Positions 56,999-64,000 of a stretch of 64,000 nucleotides of DNA are shown here, one piece after another. The stretch spans positions 124,001-188,000 of the forward strand of contig NZ_CANMJE010000002.1 of assembly GCF_947498095.1 (NCBI RefSeq), in the 5' to 3' direction. The position numbers were made by a program, and so were the translations under genes. Position 1 is the stretch's first letter, and each line of letters starts with the position of its first letter. The stretch is from an uncultured Shimia sp. (lineage in GTDB: Bacteria; Pseudomonadota; Alphaproteobacteria; Rhodobacterales; Rhodobacteraceae). Under the pieces are notes generated by a model that was not told the origin of the DNA, did no database searches, and worked only from the letters and a program-made list of their open reading frames with translations.

Positions 56999-57241
56999 AT
57001 GTCCCACGTCCCGCACGAATTGGCCGAAGAATTCCCTGAATTTGTTTCCTTGATGAGCGAACTCAAGGTGTCAGATGCCCACTTTGCCAAGATGTTTGAC
57101 GAATACCACGAATTGAATCGCAAAGTGCATCTTGCCGAGACCAATGTCGCGCCACGCGAGGAACTGTCTGAGGTTGACCTGCGCAAACGGCGCGGTGCTG
57201 TCAAAGACGAGGTCTACAACTATCTTAAATCCAAGGCGTAG
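56999..57241 (+). CDS. DUF465 (YdcH-like) small protein
   Basis: The 80-aa helical protein matches the DUF465 family (FPEFVSLMSELKVSDAHFAKMFDEYHELNRKVHLAE). Family function is unclear. The ATG follows AAGGAG (10 bp upstream). Its 3' end overlaps the convergent hydrolase gene by 22 bp. An FNR-type box suggests induction at low oxygen. Confidence 0.85.
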   Translation: MSHVPHELAEEFPEFVSLMSELKVSDAHFAKMFDEYHELNRKVHLAETNVAPREELSEVDLRKRRGAVKDEVYNYLKSKA

Positions 57242-58041
57242 GCGTCGATAAACCGCCACATGCGCGCCATTGTGCCGGACCGCCACAGGTCCGTATGGCC
57301 GGCGCCTTTGACGGTGTGGAAATCTTTTTCCTTTGATGGGGCGGCAGCAAAAATCTGCCGCCCCATATCTATTGGGATCAGGTCATCACGTGTACCGTGC
57401 AGGATCAACAGCGGCATGGTCAGCGCCTCTGCTCGCTCAAAGCTTCGCCAAGTGTTTTCGATTTTTTCCGCCAGCTCGCCGGTTCCGGGATAGTGCTGCT
57501 CAGCCAAGGCCGGGATCGATGTAAATGGAGCTTCGAGGATGACGGCTTGTGGGCGCGCGTCTTCGGGCAAAGCCTCTAACAGCCCAAGCACTACTGCCGT
57601 ACCCAGGCTTTCGCCATACGCTGCAATCGGCTTGTCCTTAAGTCTCAAGGCTTGATGCACTGTCACCGCATCCGCAATCAGGGCGTCCTCCGAGGGTGTA
57701 CCGCTGCTGCCGGATGAGCCACGATAGGCCGGTGCAACCAACCCGTACCCCCGATCCAGAAAGTGCTTAAACCGGCCTTTGCGGTTGGCCAGATTGCCTG
57801 CGTTGCCGTGAAAATAGAGGATCACTGGCTTGCCGCGTTTTGGCTCGGCCACCCAGACCACCAGATCAGCCCCGTCACTCGTAATCTTGCGCGCCTCGAT
57901 GGCGTTCAACCCCACATCTGCAGGCGCCACGGCACGCGCGTCGAAGGGATAGATCACCCAGCGCTCAGCCAGATTGCCCAAGACCACCGTGCCGGTGCCA
58001 AGCACCAGCAAGATCACCACCAGCCGAACCAATATCTTCAT
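57220..58041 (-). CDS. Alpha/beta hydrolase (BEM46/ABHD13-like)
   Basis: The 273-aa protein has an N-terminal membrane anchor (about 1-25, KILVRLVVILLVLGTGTVV), then the hydrolase fold: oxyanion FHGNAGNLANR, nucleophile AYGESLGTAVVLG, acidic LHGTRDDLIP, His in KGAGHTDLW. Substrate is unknown. The ATG at 58041 is preferred; the dispersed repeat copy g abuts it directly. Confidence 0.88.
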   Translation of the reverse strand: MKILVRLVVILLVLGTGTVVLGNLAERWVIYPFDARAVAPADVGLNAIEARKITSDGADLVVWVAEPKRGKPVILYFHGNAGNLANRKGRFKHFLDRGYGLVAPAYRGSSGSSGTPSEDALIADAVTVHQALRLKDKPIAAYGESLGTAVVLGLLEALPEDARPQAVILEAPFTSIPALAEQHYPGTGELAEKIENTWRSFERAEALTMPLLILHGTRDDLIPIDMGRQIFAAAPSKEKDFHTVKGAGHTDLWRSGTMARMWRFIDAYALDLR

Positions 58042-58077
58042 CTTCTTTTGGCTCCAAATATCCCCGCCGGAGGCATG
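58042..58077 (-). repeat. Dispersed intergenic repeat, copy g
   Basis: Read on the minus strand: GCCTCCGGCGGGGATATTT followed by GGAGCCAAAAGAAG, whose final AAG touches the hydrolase ATG. It fills the whole 43-bp gap between the ScfR regulator and the hydrolase, so here it may supply the ribosome-binding region. Confidence 0.7.
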
Positions 58078-58084
58078 AAATCTC

Positions 58085-59485
58085 TTATTCGACCTCGTAA
58101 GGCAGAACGCCCCGCTGATTTTCATCAATGCTCAATCGCCGCTCAAGCGGCGGCACAGAGCGCTGGTGGCAATGGGTACGTTCGCAGATCCGGCAAGAAA
58201 TGCCGATCGGCTCAAACGCTTCCGGGGTCGAGATGTCCATGTGATCGGCATAAACCAGCGCGTCGGCGTGGCGGATTTCACACCCAAGGGCAATCGCATA
58301 GCGGCGCACAGGGGCGCCATAGTGGCCACCGGTTTTGGACACATCCCGCGCGAGACTGAAGTATCGGACCCCGTCCGGTGTCTCGGCCAGTTGCCGTAAG
58401 AAGCGACCGGGAGTTTCAAAGGCCTGATGCACATTCCATAAAGGGCAGGCGCCGCCAAATCGGGCAAATTGCAACCGCGTGGCCGAGTGGCGTTTGGTAA
58501 TGGTTCCTGCCTGATCGACGCGGACAAAAAAGAACGGAATGCCCTTGGCGCCGGGGCGTTGAAGGGTCGACAGCCGGTGCGCGACCTGTTCAATGGACGC
58601 GCCAAAACGGTTGGCCAGGACCTCCAGATCGTGACGCGTATCGCGTGCAGCCCCAAGAAATTGGCCATAGGGCATCATGGCCGCGCCGGCAAAATAGTTG
58701 GCCAGGCCAATCTTGGCGATGGCGCGCGCTGCGTCGGTTTGAAATCGCGCCAGATCGAGCGTTGCTTCGAGCAGCTTGTCGGACTGCAACAAGGCCACTT
58801 GCAGCAGCATTTGGAAGGTTTGGGTCTCGGTCGCTGCGCGATCAGATAGAGACAGTTTACGCGCCTCGGGGTCGTAGTGACGTAGCCGGTCTGCATCCAC
58901 GATCTCGACGGCCACCCCTTTGTCTTTCAATGCCCGGAACGCGGCAGCGCGAATGCCACCTTGATCCGTTGCCCGGGACGCAAAGTGTTCCGCGGCGTGG
59001 TCGACCGCATCAATGTAGTTGTCGCAATAGTGGAAAAAGTCGCGCACCTCATCCCAGGGGCTGGGCTGCATTTGCACATCTTCCCGCCCCAACGCTTCGT
59101 CGAGTGACGCCAGCCTTTCATGGGTCTGGCGATAGGCGCGGTGCAACTCCAAAAAAGCCCGGGCAAAGGCGGGTGCGTTAGAGGCGGTCAGCCTTAGATC
59201 TGCCAGAGGCGCAGGGCTTTCGGCCAGAATTGGGTCCGCCATAGCTTCGCGCATGTCGGAAACCAGCCGCTCGCTATCACCGGTGCTGAGTTCGGTGACA
59301 TCCAGCCCAAATTCTTGTGCCAGTGCCAGAACCACCGTGGTAGACACCGGGCGGTTGTTGTTTTCCATCTGGTTCAGATAGGGCAGGGACACGCCCAGTT
59401 TTTGGGCAAAGTCCTTTTGCGTCATCGAAAGGCGCGTGCGTATTTCACGCAGTTTTGCTCCGGCATAAAGTTTCTGAGTGGCCAT
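58085..59485 (-). CDS. pccR: Short-chain fatty acyl-CoA regulator (ScfR family, PccR-like)
   Basis: This 466-aa regulator has an N-terminal XRE helix-turn-helix (about 8-65, LREIRTRLSMTQKDFAQKLGVSLPYLNQMENNNRP), a central ImmA/IrrE-like domain without HExxH, and the C-terminal ScfR domain ending in ISCRICERTHCHQR. Families RamB, MccR and PccR sense acyl-CoA status; proximity to pccB favours PccR. Start 59485 (MATQKLYAG) is preferred over 59560. TTTGCAAA sites lie in its own promoter. Confidence 0.85.
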   Translation of the reverse strand: MATQKLYAGAKLREIRTRLSMTQKDFAQKLGVSLPYLNQMENNNRPVSTTVVLALAQEFGLDVTELSTGDSERLVSDMREAMADPILAESPAPLADLRLTASNAPAFARAFLELHRAYRQTHERLASLDEALGREDVQMQPSPWDEVRDFFHYCDNYIDAVDHAAEHFASRATDQGGIRAAAFRALKDKGVAVEIVDADRLRHYDPEARKLSLSDRAATETQTFQMLLQVALLQSDKLLEATLDLARFQTDAARAIAKIGLANYFAGAAMMPYGQFLGAARDTRHDLEVLANRFGASIEQVAHRLSTLQRPGAKGIPFFFVRVDQAGTITKRHSATRLQFARFGGACPLWNVHQAFETPGRFLRQLAETPDGVRYFSLARDVSKTGGHYGAPVRRYAIALGCEIRHADALVYADHMDISTPEAFEPIGISCRICERTHCHQRSVPPLERRLSIDENQRGVLPYEVE

Positions 59486-59533
59486 CGGGTCCTCGGCAGC
59501 ATCTGCAATGTGGCGTTGTTCAATGTGGTCGTG

Positions 59534-59561
59534 TTTGCACCTGCAAATGTAGCTTTGCAAA
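59534..59561. promoter_or_regulatory. TTTGCAAA-type sites upstream of the ScfR regulator
   Basis: TTTGCA-CC-TGCAAA (59534-59547) and an exact TTTGCAAA (59554-59561) lie 49-76 bp before the pccR start, suggesting autoregulation. Confidence 0.65.
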
Positions 59562-59590
59562 GCCGCGACGTCACCCGGTTTTTCGAGGCT

Positions 59591-60805
59591 TTAGCCTGCC
59601 AGTCCCTTTTCCCGCCAGATGACAAGACGAATGGTCGCAACCCCAAGCACCCCGGTTATCAGCATGATCCACAGCAACGGCATTGCCCCGCTTTCACGGG
59701 TCAAAACCGCCCCTGCCAGCATCGACAACCCGGCTCCGCCCCCAATCATGATCGCACCCGAAAGGCCCGAAGCGGTGCCCGCCAGATGTGGGCGCACCGA
59801 CAGCGCACCAGCCGTGGCATTGGGAATGGTCATGCCATTGCCAAGACCAACAAAGGTCATGAAGCCGAAAAACACCTCGGCACTGCCGTATCCAGCGACA
59901 AACAGCAGCATCGACGTACCGACGCCTGCCACATTGATCAGGCAGCCCCATTCCACCATCCGGTTGACCCCGATCCGTGCGGACAGCAGGCCCGAGAGGA
60001 AGTTGCCAAGGAAATAGCCGACCGCCGGTGCCCCAAAATAGAGACCCAGCATGGCGGGGTTCAGACCATAAAGCACGGTACCGACAAAGGGCGCCCCACC
60101 GAGATAGGCAAAGAAAGCCCCAGAACTCAGAGCTGACGCCATAGAATAACCCCAGAACCGCGGGCTGCGAATGAGCTCTGGGTATTCGCGGAACTGTTGT
60201 CCAAGGCTGAGCCCTGATGCCCTCCGGGTCTCGCCGAGATCCGCCCAGCATAGGGCAAGGATCGCAAGGCCCAAGGCAAACAGCATCCAGAAGTTTGCGT
60301 GCCAGCCAAATTGCGCCTCGAGGACTCCGCCAAGGACCGGACCCAGCATCGGCACCACGGTCATCCCCATGGTGACATAGCCGATCATTGAGGCCGCCTG
60401 ATCCGTAGGGACGACATCGCGCACGATGGCGCGGCTGAGCACCATGGCGGTTACAATGGCCGCTTGCGACATGCGAAAAATCAAAAATACCGTGGCATTG
60501 TGGGCAAACAGGCATCCCAAAGTCGCCAAGAGGAACAGGATCAGCCCCCAGATCACGACAGGTCGTCGCCCCACCTTGTCCGAGATCGGTCCGATCAGGA
60601 TCTGCAAAACCGCATTGACCCCAAGGTAGACGCCGACCGAGAGCTGCAGAATGCGATAGTCTGTCTGGAAATACGTCGCCATACCCGGCAGGCTGGGCAG
60701 AAAGATGTTCATGCTCAGCGCCGACAGACCCGCGAGCAGGATCAGAGTCGAGATATGGGGTGGTGTGCTACGATCAAGAAACCGCGCGTTATAATTCTGC
60801 GCCAT
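59591..60805 (-). CDS. Bcr/CflA-family MFS efflux transporter
   Basis: This 404-aa MFS protein has 12 helices. The loop 2-3 motif IGPISDKVGRRPVVIWG and the Bcr/CflA-type N-terminus (ISTLILLAGLSALSMNIFLPSLP) identify a drug:H+ antiporter. It lies 105 bp upstream of the regulator on the same strand and divergent from pccB. The intervening 185 bp hold the pccB promoter sites. Confidence 0.92.
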   Translation of the reverse strand: MAQNYNARFLDRSTPPHISTLILLAGLSALSMNIFLPSLPGMATYFQTDYRILQLSVGVYLGVNAVLQILIGPISDKVGRRPVVIWGLILFLLATLGCLFAHNATVFLIFRMSQAAIVTAMVLSRAIVRDVVPTDQAASMIGYVTMGMTVVPMLGPVLGGVLEAQFGWHANFWMLFALGLAILALCWADLGETRRASGLSLGQQFREYPELIRSPRFWGYSMASALSSGAFFAYLGGAPFVGTVLYGLNPAMLGLYFGAPAVGYFLGNFLSGLLSARIGVNRMVEWGCLINVAGVGTSMLLFVAGYGSAEVFFGFMTFVGLGNGMTIPNATAGALSVRPHLAGTASGLSGAIMIGGGAGLSMLAGAVLTRESGAMPLLWIMLITGVLGVATIRLVIWREKGLAG

Positions 60806-60881
60806 TCCCTAGTGCTAGGCCTCGGCGTCGGAAATGTCCATCGGCGCAGAACACGACGTCGCGACAGAGATAGTTTTCAAG

Positions 60882-60944
60882 TTTGCAATTAGCATAGCAA
60901 TGATTTTCCAAACTTTGCAAATTTGCGGGATTCTGCTTTGCAGC
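60882..60944. promoter_or_regulatory. TTTGCAAA-type sites in the pccB promoter
   Basis: TTTGCAAT-TAGC-ATAGCAAT (60882-60901) has the two-octamer, 4-bp-spacer form I recall for PccR sites in Rhodobacter sphaeroides; TTTGCAAA-TTTGCGGG (60914-60929) and TTTGCAGC (60937-60944) follow. A further GCAAATTTG lies at 60970-60978, close to the start codon. Confidence 0.7.
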
Positions 60945-60990
60945 ACGCGCCTGAGCGCATAGTGTCACGGCAAATTTGAGAGGACCTACC

Positions 60991-62523
60991 ATGAAAGATA
61001 TCCTTCAGGAACTGGAAGAGCGTCGCGCCACAGCCCGACTGGGTGGCGGACAGCGCCGTATCGACAGCCAACATGGCCGCGGCAAGCTGACGGCGCGTGA
61101 ACGTATTGAACTGCTGCTGGACGAGGACTCGTTTGAAGAGTTTGACATGTTCAAATCCCACCGCTGCACTGATTTTGGCATGGAAAAGGACAAGCCCGCA
61201 GGTGATGGCGTCATCACAGGCTGGGGTACGATCAACGGTCGTATGGTCTATGTCTTCAGTCAGGATTTCACCGTGTTTGGCGGATCGCTGTCAGAGACCC
61301 ACGCGGAAAAAATCTGCAAGATTCAGGATATGGCCGTTCAAAACGGTGCGCCGATCATTGGCCTGAACGATTCGGGCGGCGCCCGTATCCAAGAGGGCGT
61401 TGCCTCGCTTGCGGGATACGCAGAAGTTTTCCAACGCAACATCATGGCGTCGGGCGTCGTGCCGCAAATCTCGGTCATCATGGGGCCGTGTGCGGGGGGT
61501 GCTGTCTATTCGCCTGCCATGACCGACTTTATCTTCATGGTCAAAGACACTTCGTACATGTTCGTGACCGGCCCGGATGTGGTGAAGACCGTCACCAACG
61601 AAGTTGTCACCGCTGAAGAGCTGGGTGGGGCCTCAACGCACACCAAGAAGTCCTCGGTTGCGGATGGTGCGTTTGAAAACGATGTCGAAGCGCTGGCCGA
61701 AGTGCGCCGCCTTGTCGACTTCCTGCCGCTCAACAACCGTGAAAAGCCGCCCGTGCGTCCATTCTTTGACGAGCCGGGCCGCCTTGAGGCGTCGCTTGAT
61801 ACGTTGATCCCTGAAAACCCCAACACGCCTTACGATATGAAGGAACTGATCACCAAGATCGGGGACGAGGGCGATTTCTACGAAATTCAGGAAGACTATG
61901 CCAAGAACATCATCACCGGGTTCATGCGCCTTGAGGGCCAGACCGTGGGTGTTGTTGCCAATCAGCCGATGGTGCTGGCCGGCTGTTTGGACATTGACTC
62001 GTCGCGCAAAGCCGCACGGTTTGTGCGCTTTTGTGACTGCTTCGAGATCCCGATCCTGACGCTGGTCGATGTGCCGGGCTTCCTGCCGGGTACCAGCCAA
62101 GAGTATGGCGGCGTCATCAAGCACGGCGCAAAGCTGCTGTTTGCCTATGGCGAAGCCACCGTGCCAAAAGTGACCGTCATCACCCGCAAAGCTTACGGCG
62201 GTGCCTATGACGTGATGGCCTCCAAACACCTGCGCGGCGACTTTAACTATGCTTGGCCGACCGCCGAGATCGCTGTGATGGGCGCCAAAGGGGCGACCGA
62301 GATCATCCACCGTGCGGATCTGGGAGACGCCGAAAAGATCGCGGCGCACACCGCGGACTATGAAGACCGTTTCGCCAACCCCTTTGTGGCGGCAGAGCGT
62401 GGCTTTATCGATGAGGTGATCCAGCCACGCGGCACACGGAAACGCGTGGCTCGGGCCTTTGCGTCGCTTCGCAACAAAAAGCTCGAGAACCCCTGGAAGA
62501 AACACGACAACATTCCGCTCTAG
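60991..62523 (+). CDS. pccB: Propionyl-CoA carboxylase beta subunit
   Basis: The 510-aa carboxyltransferase subunit has the acyl-CoA region [12 protein letters not shown]-type sequence ([20 protein letters not shown]), the [12 protein letters not shown] motif and the carboxybiotin site [16 protein letters not shown]. It converts propionyl-CoA to methylmalonyl-CoA with the biotinylated PccA subunit, which is expected downstream beyond the window. Start 60991 follows GAGAGGA; the ORF track adds 5 codons. Confidence 0.95.
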   Translation: MKDILQELEERRATARLGGGQRRIDSQHGRGKLTARERIELLLDEDSFEEFDMFKSHRCTDFGMEKDKPAGDGVITGWGTINGRMVYVFSQDFTVFGGSLSETHAEKICKIQDMAVQNGAPIIGLNDSGGARIQEGVASLAGYAEVFQRNIMASGVVPQISVIMGPCAGGAVYSPAMTDFIFMVKDTSYMFVTGPDVVKTVTNEVVTAEELGGASTHTKKSSVADGAFENDVEALAEVRRLVDFLPLNNREKPPVRPFFDEPGRLEASLDTLIPENPNTPYDMKELITKIGDEGDFYEIQEDYAKNIITGFMRLEGQTVGVVANQPMVLAGCLDIDSSRKAARFVRFCDCFEIPILTLVDVPGFLPGTSQEYGGVIKHGAKLLFAYGEATVPKVTVITRKAYGGAYDVMASKHLRGDFNYAWPTAEIAVMGAKGATEIIHRADLGDAEKIAAHTADYEDRFANPFVAAERGFIDEVIQPRGTRKRVARAFASLRNKKLENPWKKHDNIPL

Positions 62524-62544
62524 GCGGTCCGTTCGTGGAAAAGC

Positions 62545-62567
62545 GTCAGGGGGGTAGCCCACCTGAC
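62545..62567 (+). terminator. Stem-loop downstream of pccB
   Basis: GTCAGG (62545-62550) pairs with CCTGAC (62562-62567), with an inner GGG-TAG-CCC stem, 22 bp after pccB. Without a T run it could be an attenuator separating pccB from the downstream genes. Confidence 0.5.
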
Positions 62568-62605
62568 CGCCACGGTGCTCTTGTAACCCGTCCTGCGGAG
62601 GAACC

Positions 62606-63007
62606 ATGACCCAACTCTGGAAAAATCAGGCCTTCTCCATCGCCCATGCCGATGATGGCAAGTTCGAGGGCGAGGGGCTGCGGGCGGTTTTTGAGTACCG
62701 GCAACTCGGGATTAAAGAGGCAACGCAGGGCAAGTTTGGCGCGCATGTGATCCGCGCGGTTCCGGGTATGGAAAGTCCCGGTGCGTGGCATAGCCACGAA
62801 CTTGATTTCCAGATGGTCTATGTCAACAAGGGCTGGGTGGTGTTCGAATACGAAGGCCAGGGCGAGCAAATGCTGCGGAGCGGGTCTTGTGTCTTACAGC
62901 CACCGGGCATCAAGCATCGTGAGGTCCGTCACTCCGATGATATGGAGCTGATCGAGATCATCTCGCCAGCAGAGTTCCCGACAAATGATGAGGACGCCCC
63001 GGTTTGA
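62606..63007 (+). CDS. Small cupin-domain protein
   Basis: The 133-aa single cupin barrel carries metal-ligand motifs in AWHSHELDFQMVYVNKGWVVFEYEG and LQPPGIKHREVRHS. Catalytic or sensory function is unknown. It lies 82 bp after pccB, with a stem-loop in the gap, and its stop overlaps or abuts the next small gene. A role in acyl-CoA metabolism is guilt by association only. Confidence 0.82.
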   Translation: MTQLWKNQAFSIAHADDGKFEGEGLRAVFEYRQLGIKEATQGKFGAHVIRAVPGMESPGAWHSHELDFQMVYVNKGWVVFEYEGQGEQMLRSGSCVLQPPGIKHREVRHSDDMELIEIISPAEFPTNDEDAPV

Positions 63008-63051
63008 CCCGCAACCATTGGCATATCCTGCGTGAGGGCAACATCCTCACC

Positions 63052-63360
63052 ATGACACGGGCCCTGCCGGTGCGCTTTGACGTGCGTGCCGAGACCACCA
63101 TGCCCGATGGCAGTCGTTTGCGGCTGGCACAGCAGGTGCGTCAGGACCTGTGGCGGCGGTTGCAGACCCTGCGGGGGTTTGCGCCGGCTGTTCAGGTTAC
63201 GCGGGTTAATGGAGCTTGCAGGATTGTGGCCGGGGGCCGGGTGGACGCTGTGCATAACAAGCGCCGCCTAGAAGACAGTATCGCCGAGATGCTGGCTGAT
63301 CCCGCCCTGCGCCACCGCTGGAGCAGCTATGCGGCGCACCGAGAGGTGGTCAATGTTTAA
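63052..63360 (+). CDS. Conserved hypothetical protein, about 102 aa
   Basis: The protein (MTRALPVRFDVRAETTMPDG...) has a beta-rich first half and a basic helical second half (LAQQVRQDLWRRLQTLRGFAPAVQVTR). I use the ATG at 63052; the ORF track uses a TTG at 63004 that would overlap the cupin stop by 4 bp (118 aa). The family is unknown to me. It overlaps the next gene by 8 bp. Confidence 0.6.
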   Translation: MTRALPVRFDVRAETTMPDGSRLRLAQQVRQDLWRRLQTLRGFAPAVQVTRVNGACRIVAGGRVDAVHNKRRLEDSIAEMLADPALRHRWSSYAAHREVVNV

Positions 63361-63760
63361 GCGTCTGACGATATTTGCCGCGTTAGGAGGGGCCCTTTGT
63401 GGCGCGGCCATGGCAGGGGACTTGGAGGAGGTCCCTGCCGTGCCCTCCGGCTTTGAGTTGAGCCTGCAAGAGGTTGTCTATGAGACCCGGCAGGACAACA
63501 GCAACGTGGCGCGGTTCCGGTACATCATGCCGATCATCGGACAAGAGGGGATCACCTTTGACGATGTTGAGCCGGATTTCCTGTTTCTATGCGAGGTTCA
63601 CGCCCGCAGATCGCTGGAAAACAGCGGCAAAACTGTGGATCAAATCATCATTTCCCTGGCCGATCGAGAAACCGAATTTGGGTCTGTGAGCCATGTTGCA
63701 ACCCAGTTTTTTGAAGCTTACAGCGTCGAAAATGGCGCCTGCATCTGGGAGGGTTTTTGA
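63353..63760 (+). CDS. Secreted hypothetical protein (DUF6497-like)
   Basis: The 135-aa protein has an N-terminal signal peptide (MFKRLTIFAALGGALCGAAMAG) and a compact acidic domain with two Cys (LFLCEVHARRS and NGACIWEGF) that could form a disulfide. It resembles the Rhodobacteraceae DUF6497 proteins. Start 63353 overlaps the preceding gene (ATGTTTAA). It is probably in the pccB downstream group. Confidence 0.65.
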   Translation: MFKRLTIFAALGGALCGAAMAGDLEEVPAVPSGFELSLQEVVYETRQDNSNVARFRYIMPIIGQEGITFDDVEPDFLFLCEVHARRSLENSGKTVDQIIISLADRETEFGSVSHVATQFFEAYSVENGACIWEGF

Positions 63761-63884
63761 TGTCACCACAATATCTTGCGCCTCGACCCCCAATGCATGT
63801 GGAAATTGCGGCTTTGCGGTCACATGACATGAGCTTGGGCCGCTATCTATATATTTTTACGCCTGAATTCAGTATTCTCCCGCT

Positions 63885-63904
63885 CGGTTACACCCAAGTA
63901 ACCG
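63885..63904. promoter_or_regulatory. Inverted repeat upstream of the edge gene
   Basis: CGGTTAC-ACCCAA-GTAACCG is a perfect 7-bp inverted repeat in the 214-bp gap before the last gene. The preceding TATATATTTTTACG stretch is AT-rich, promoter-like sequence. Confidence 0.45.
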
Positions 63905-63974
63905 CTTGTAAAAAAGTGAGGCAGGCAGGGTCAAAAGACCTTGTTGCAAGAGTAAAAAAGAACTGGAGAAAGAC

Positions 63975-64000
63975 ATGTCGAACAGTATCAAAGCACTGCT
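63975..64000 (+). CDS. Start of an unidentified gene, cut by the window edge
   Basis: An ATG at 63975 with a GGAGAAAGA site upstream opens a frame reading MSNSIKAL before the window ends. Too little is visible to identify it. The strong RBS and an upstream inverted repeat make it a likely real gene. Confidence 0.5.

Noticed and set aside
56827-57039. Short frame encoding a Cys-rich CKKCHVFDPCQC stretch
   Set aside because: It starts inside betA in another frame and runs through the FNR-like box and the DUF465 start; the Cys pattern is likely chance.
63761-64000. Open plus-strand frame directly after the DUF6497-like gene
   Set aside because: It has no RBS of its own, runs through AT-rich promoter-like sequence and a dyad, and conflicts with the better ATG at 63975.
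1-64000. tRNA, rRNA, CRISPR, transposase, integrase or phage genes
   Set aside because: I looked for cloverleaf-like tracts, regularly spaced repeats and mobile-element proteins and saw none that can be supported.

Overview
The window looks like a chromosomal segment from a Roseobacter-group member of the Rhodobacteraceae (Alphaproteobacteria). The supporting evidence is the high-GC coding style, the single-gene PrpE/PccB propionyl-CoA route with an ScfR-type regulator, BCCT transporters with a betI/betA locus, LiuR-like MerR regulators beside beta-oxidation genes, a stand-alone Hint-domain protein and TPR-sulfotransferases. I see no rRNA, tRNA, CRISPR array, insertion sequence or prophage. 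Genus assignment is inference. The listed ORFs are mostly antisense shadows. I support 57 intact or edge-truncated genes, one decayed gene and one 30-codon gene that is too short for the ORF track.

Layout. 1-5 kb: an edge-truncated helical protein missing from the ORF track, then pepN-SDR-small membrane protein on the minus strand. 5-8.4 kb: malate synthase G and an amidohydrolase remnant. 8.4-12.8 kb: prpE and the fused malic enzyme maeB. 13-17.6 kb: a tightly overlapping nucleoside-salvage operon cdd-deoA-deoB-add-upp. 17.7-24 kb: SPOR protein, a degenerate M48-like membrane protein, an acyl-CoA synthetase divergent from an EamA transporter, and a Hint protein. 24-32 kb: a beta-oxidation cluster (fadJ, fadA, GST, two acyl-CoA dehydrogenases) headed by a LiuR-like MerR regulator. 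32-36.7 kb: BCCT transporter with a coupled mini-protein, a second MerR regulator, two hotdog thioesterases and MATE. 36.7-40.5 kb: DUF952-pyrD-arsC and a periplasmic 5'-nucleotidase. 40.5-44 kb: tandem TPR-sulfotransferases. 44-53 kb: SRAP protease, ureidoglycine aminohydrolase, a GAPDH paralogue, an SLC13 permease, glutathionyl-hydroquinone reductase, YebC, argP/lysE and EamA. 53-57 kb: betI, a BCCT-like membrane protein and betA. 57-64 kb: hydrolase, an ScfR/PccR-like regulator, Bcr/CflA MFS, pccB and downstream small genes that run off the edge.

How it works together. Carbon metabolism dominates. PrpE makes propionyl-CoA and PccB carboxylates it. Malate synthase and malic enzyme handle C4/C2 units, and the fad cluster supplies acetyl-CoA and propionyl-CoA. 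Clusters of TTTGCAAA-like sites lie in three promoters 50 kb apart (prpE, the ScfR regulator itself, pccB), which suggests one propionyl-CoA regulon. A TTACGT-N2-ACGTAA operator lies at the MerR-headed fatty-acid cluster.

The least explained structure is non-coding. Seven intergenic sites share a motif of the form GTAtTT..gCCAAAA.GAAG, usually next to one or two GC hairpins. Twice (about 20.3-20.5 and 28.2-28.5 kb) a pair of these in inverted orientation brackets a conserved core of about 70 bp. Other points worth attention are the 30-aa membrane peptide overlapping the BCCT gene, an M48-like protein without its HExxH motif, and a BCCT-like protein with an altered signature helix in the choline locus.
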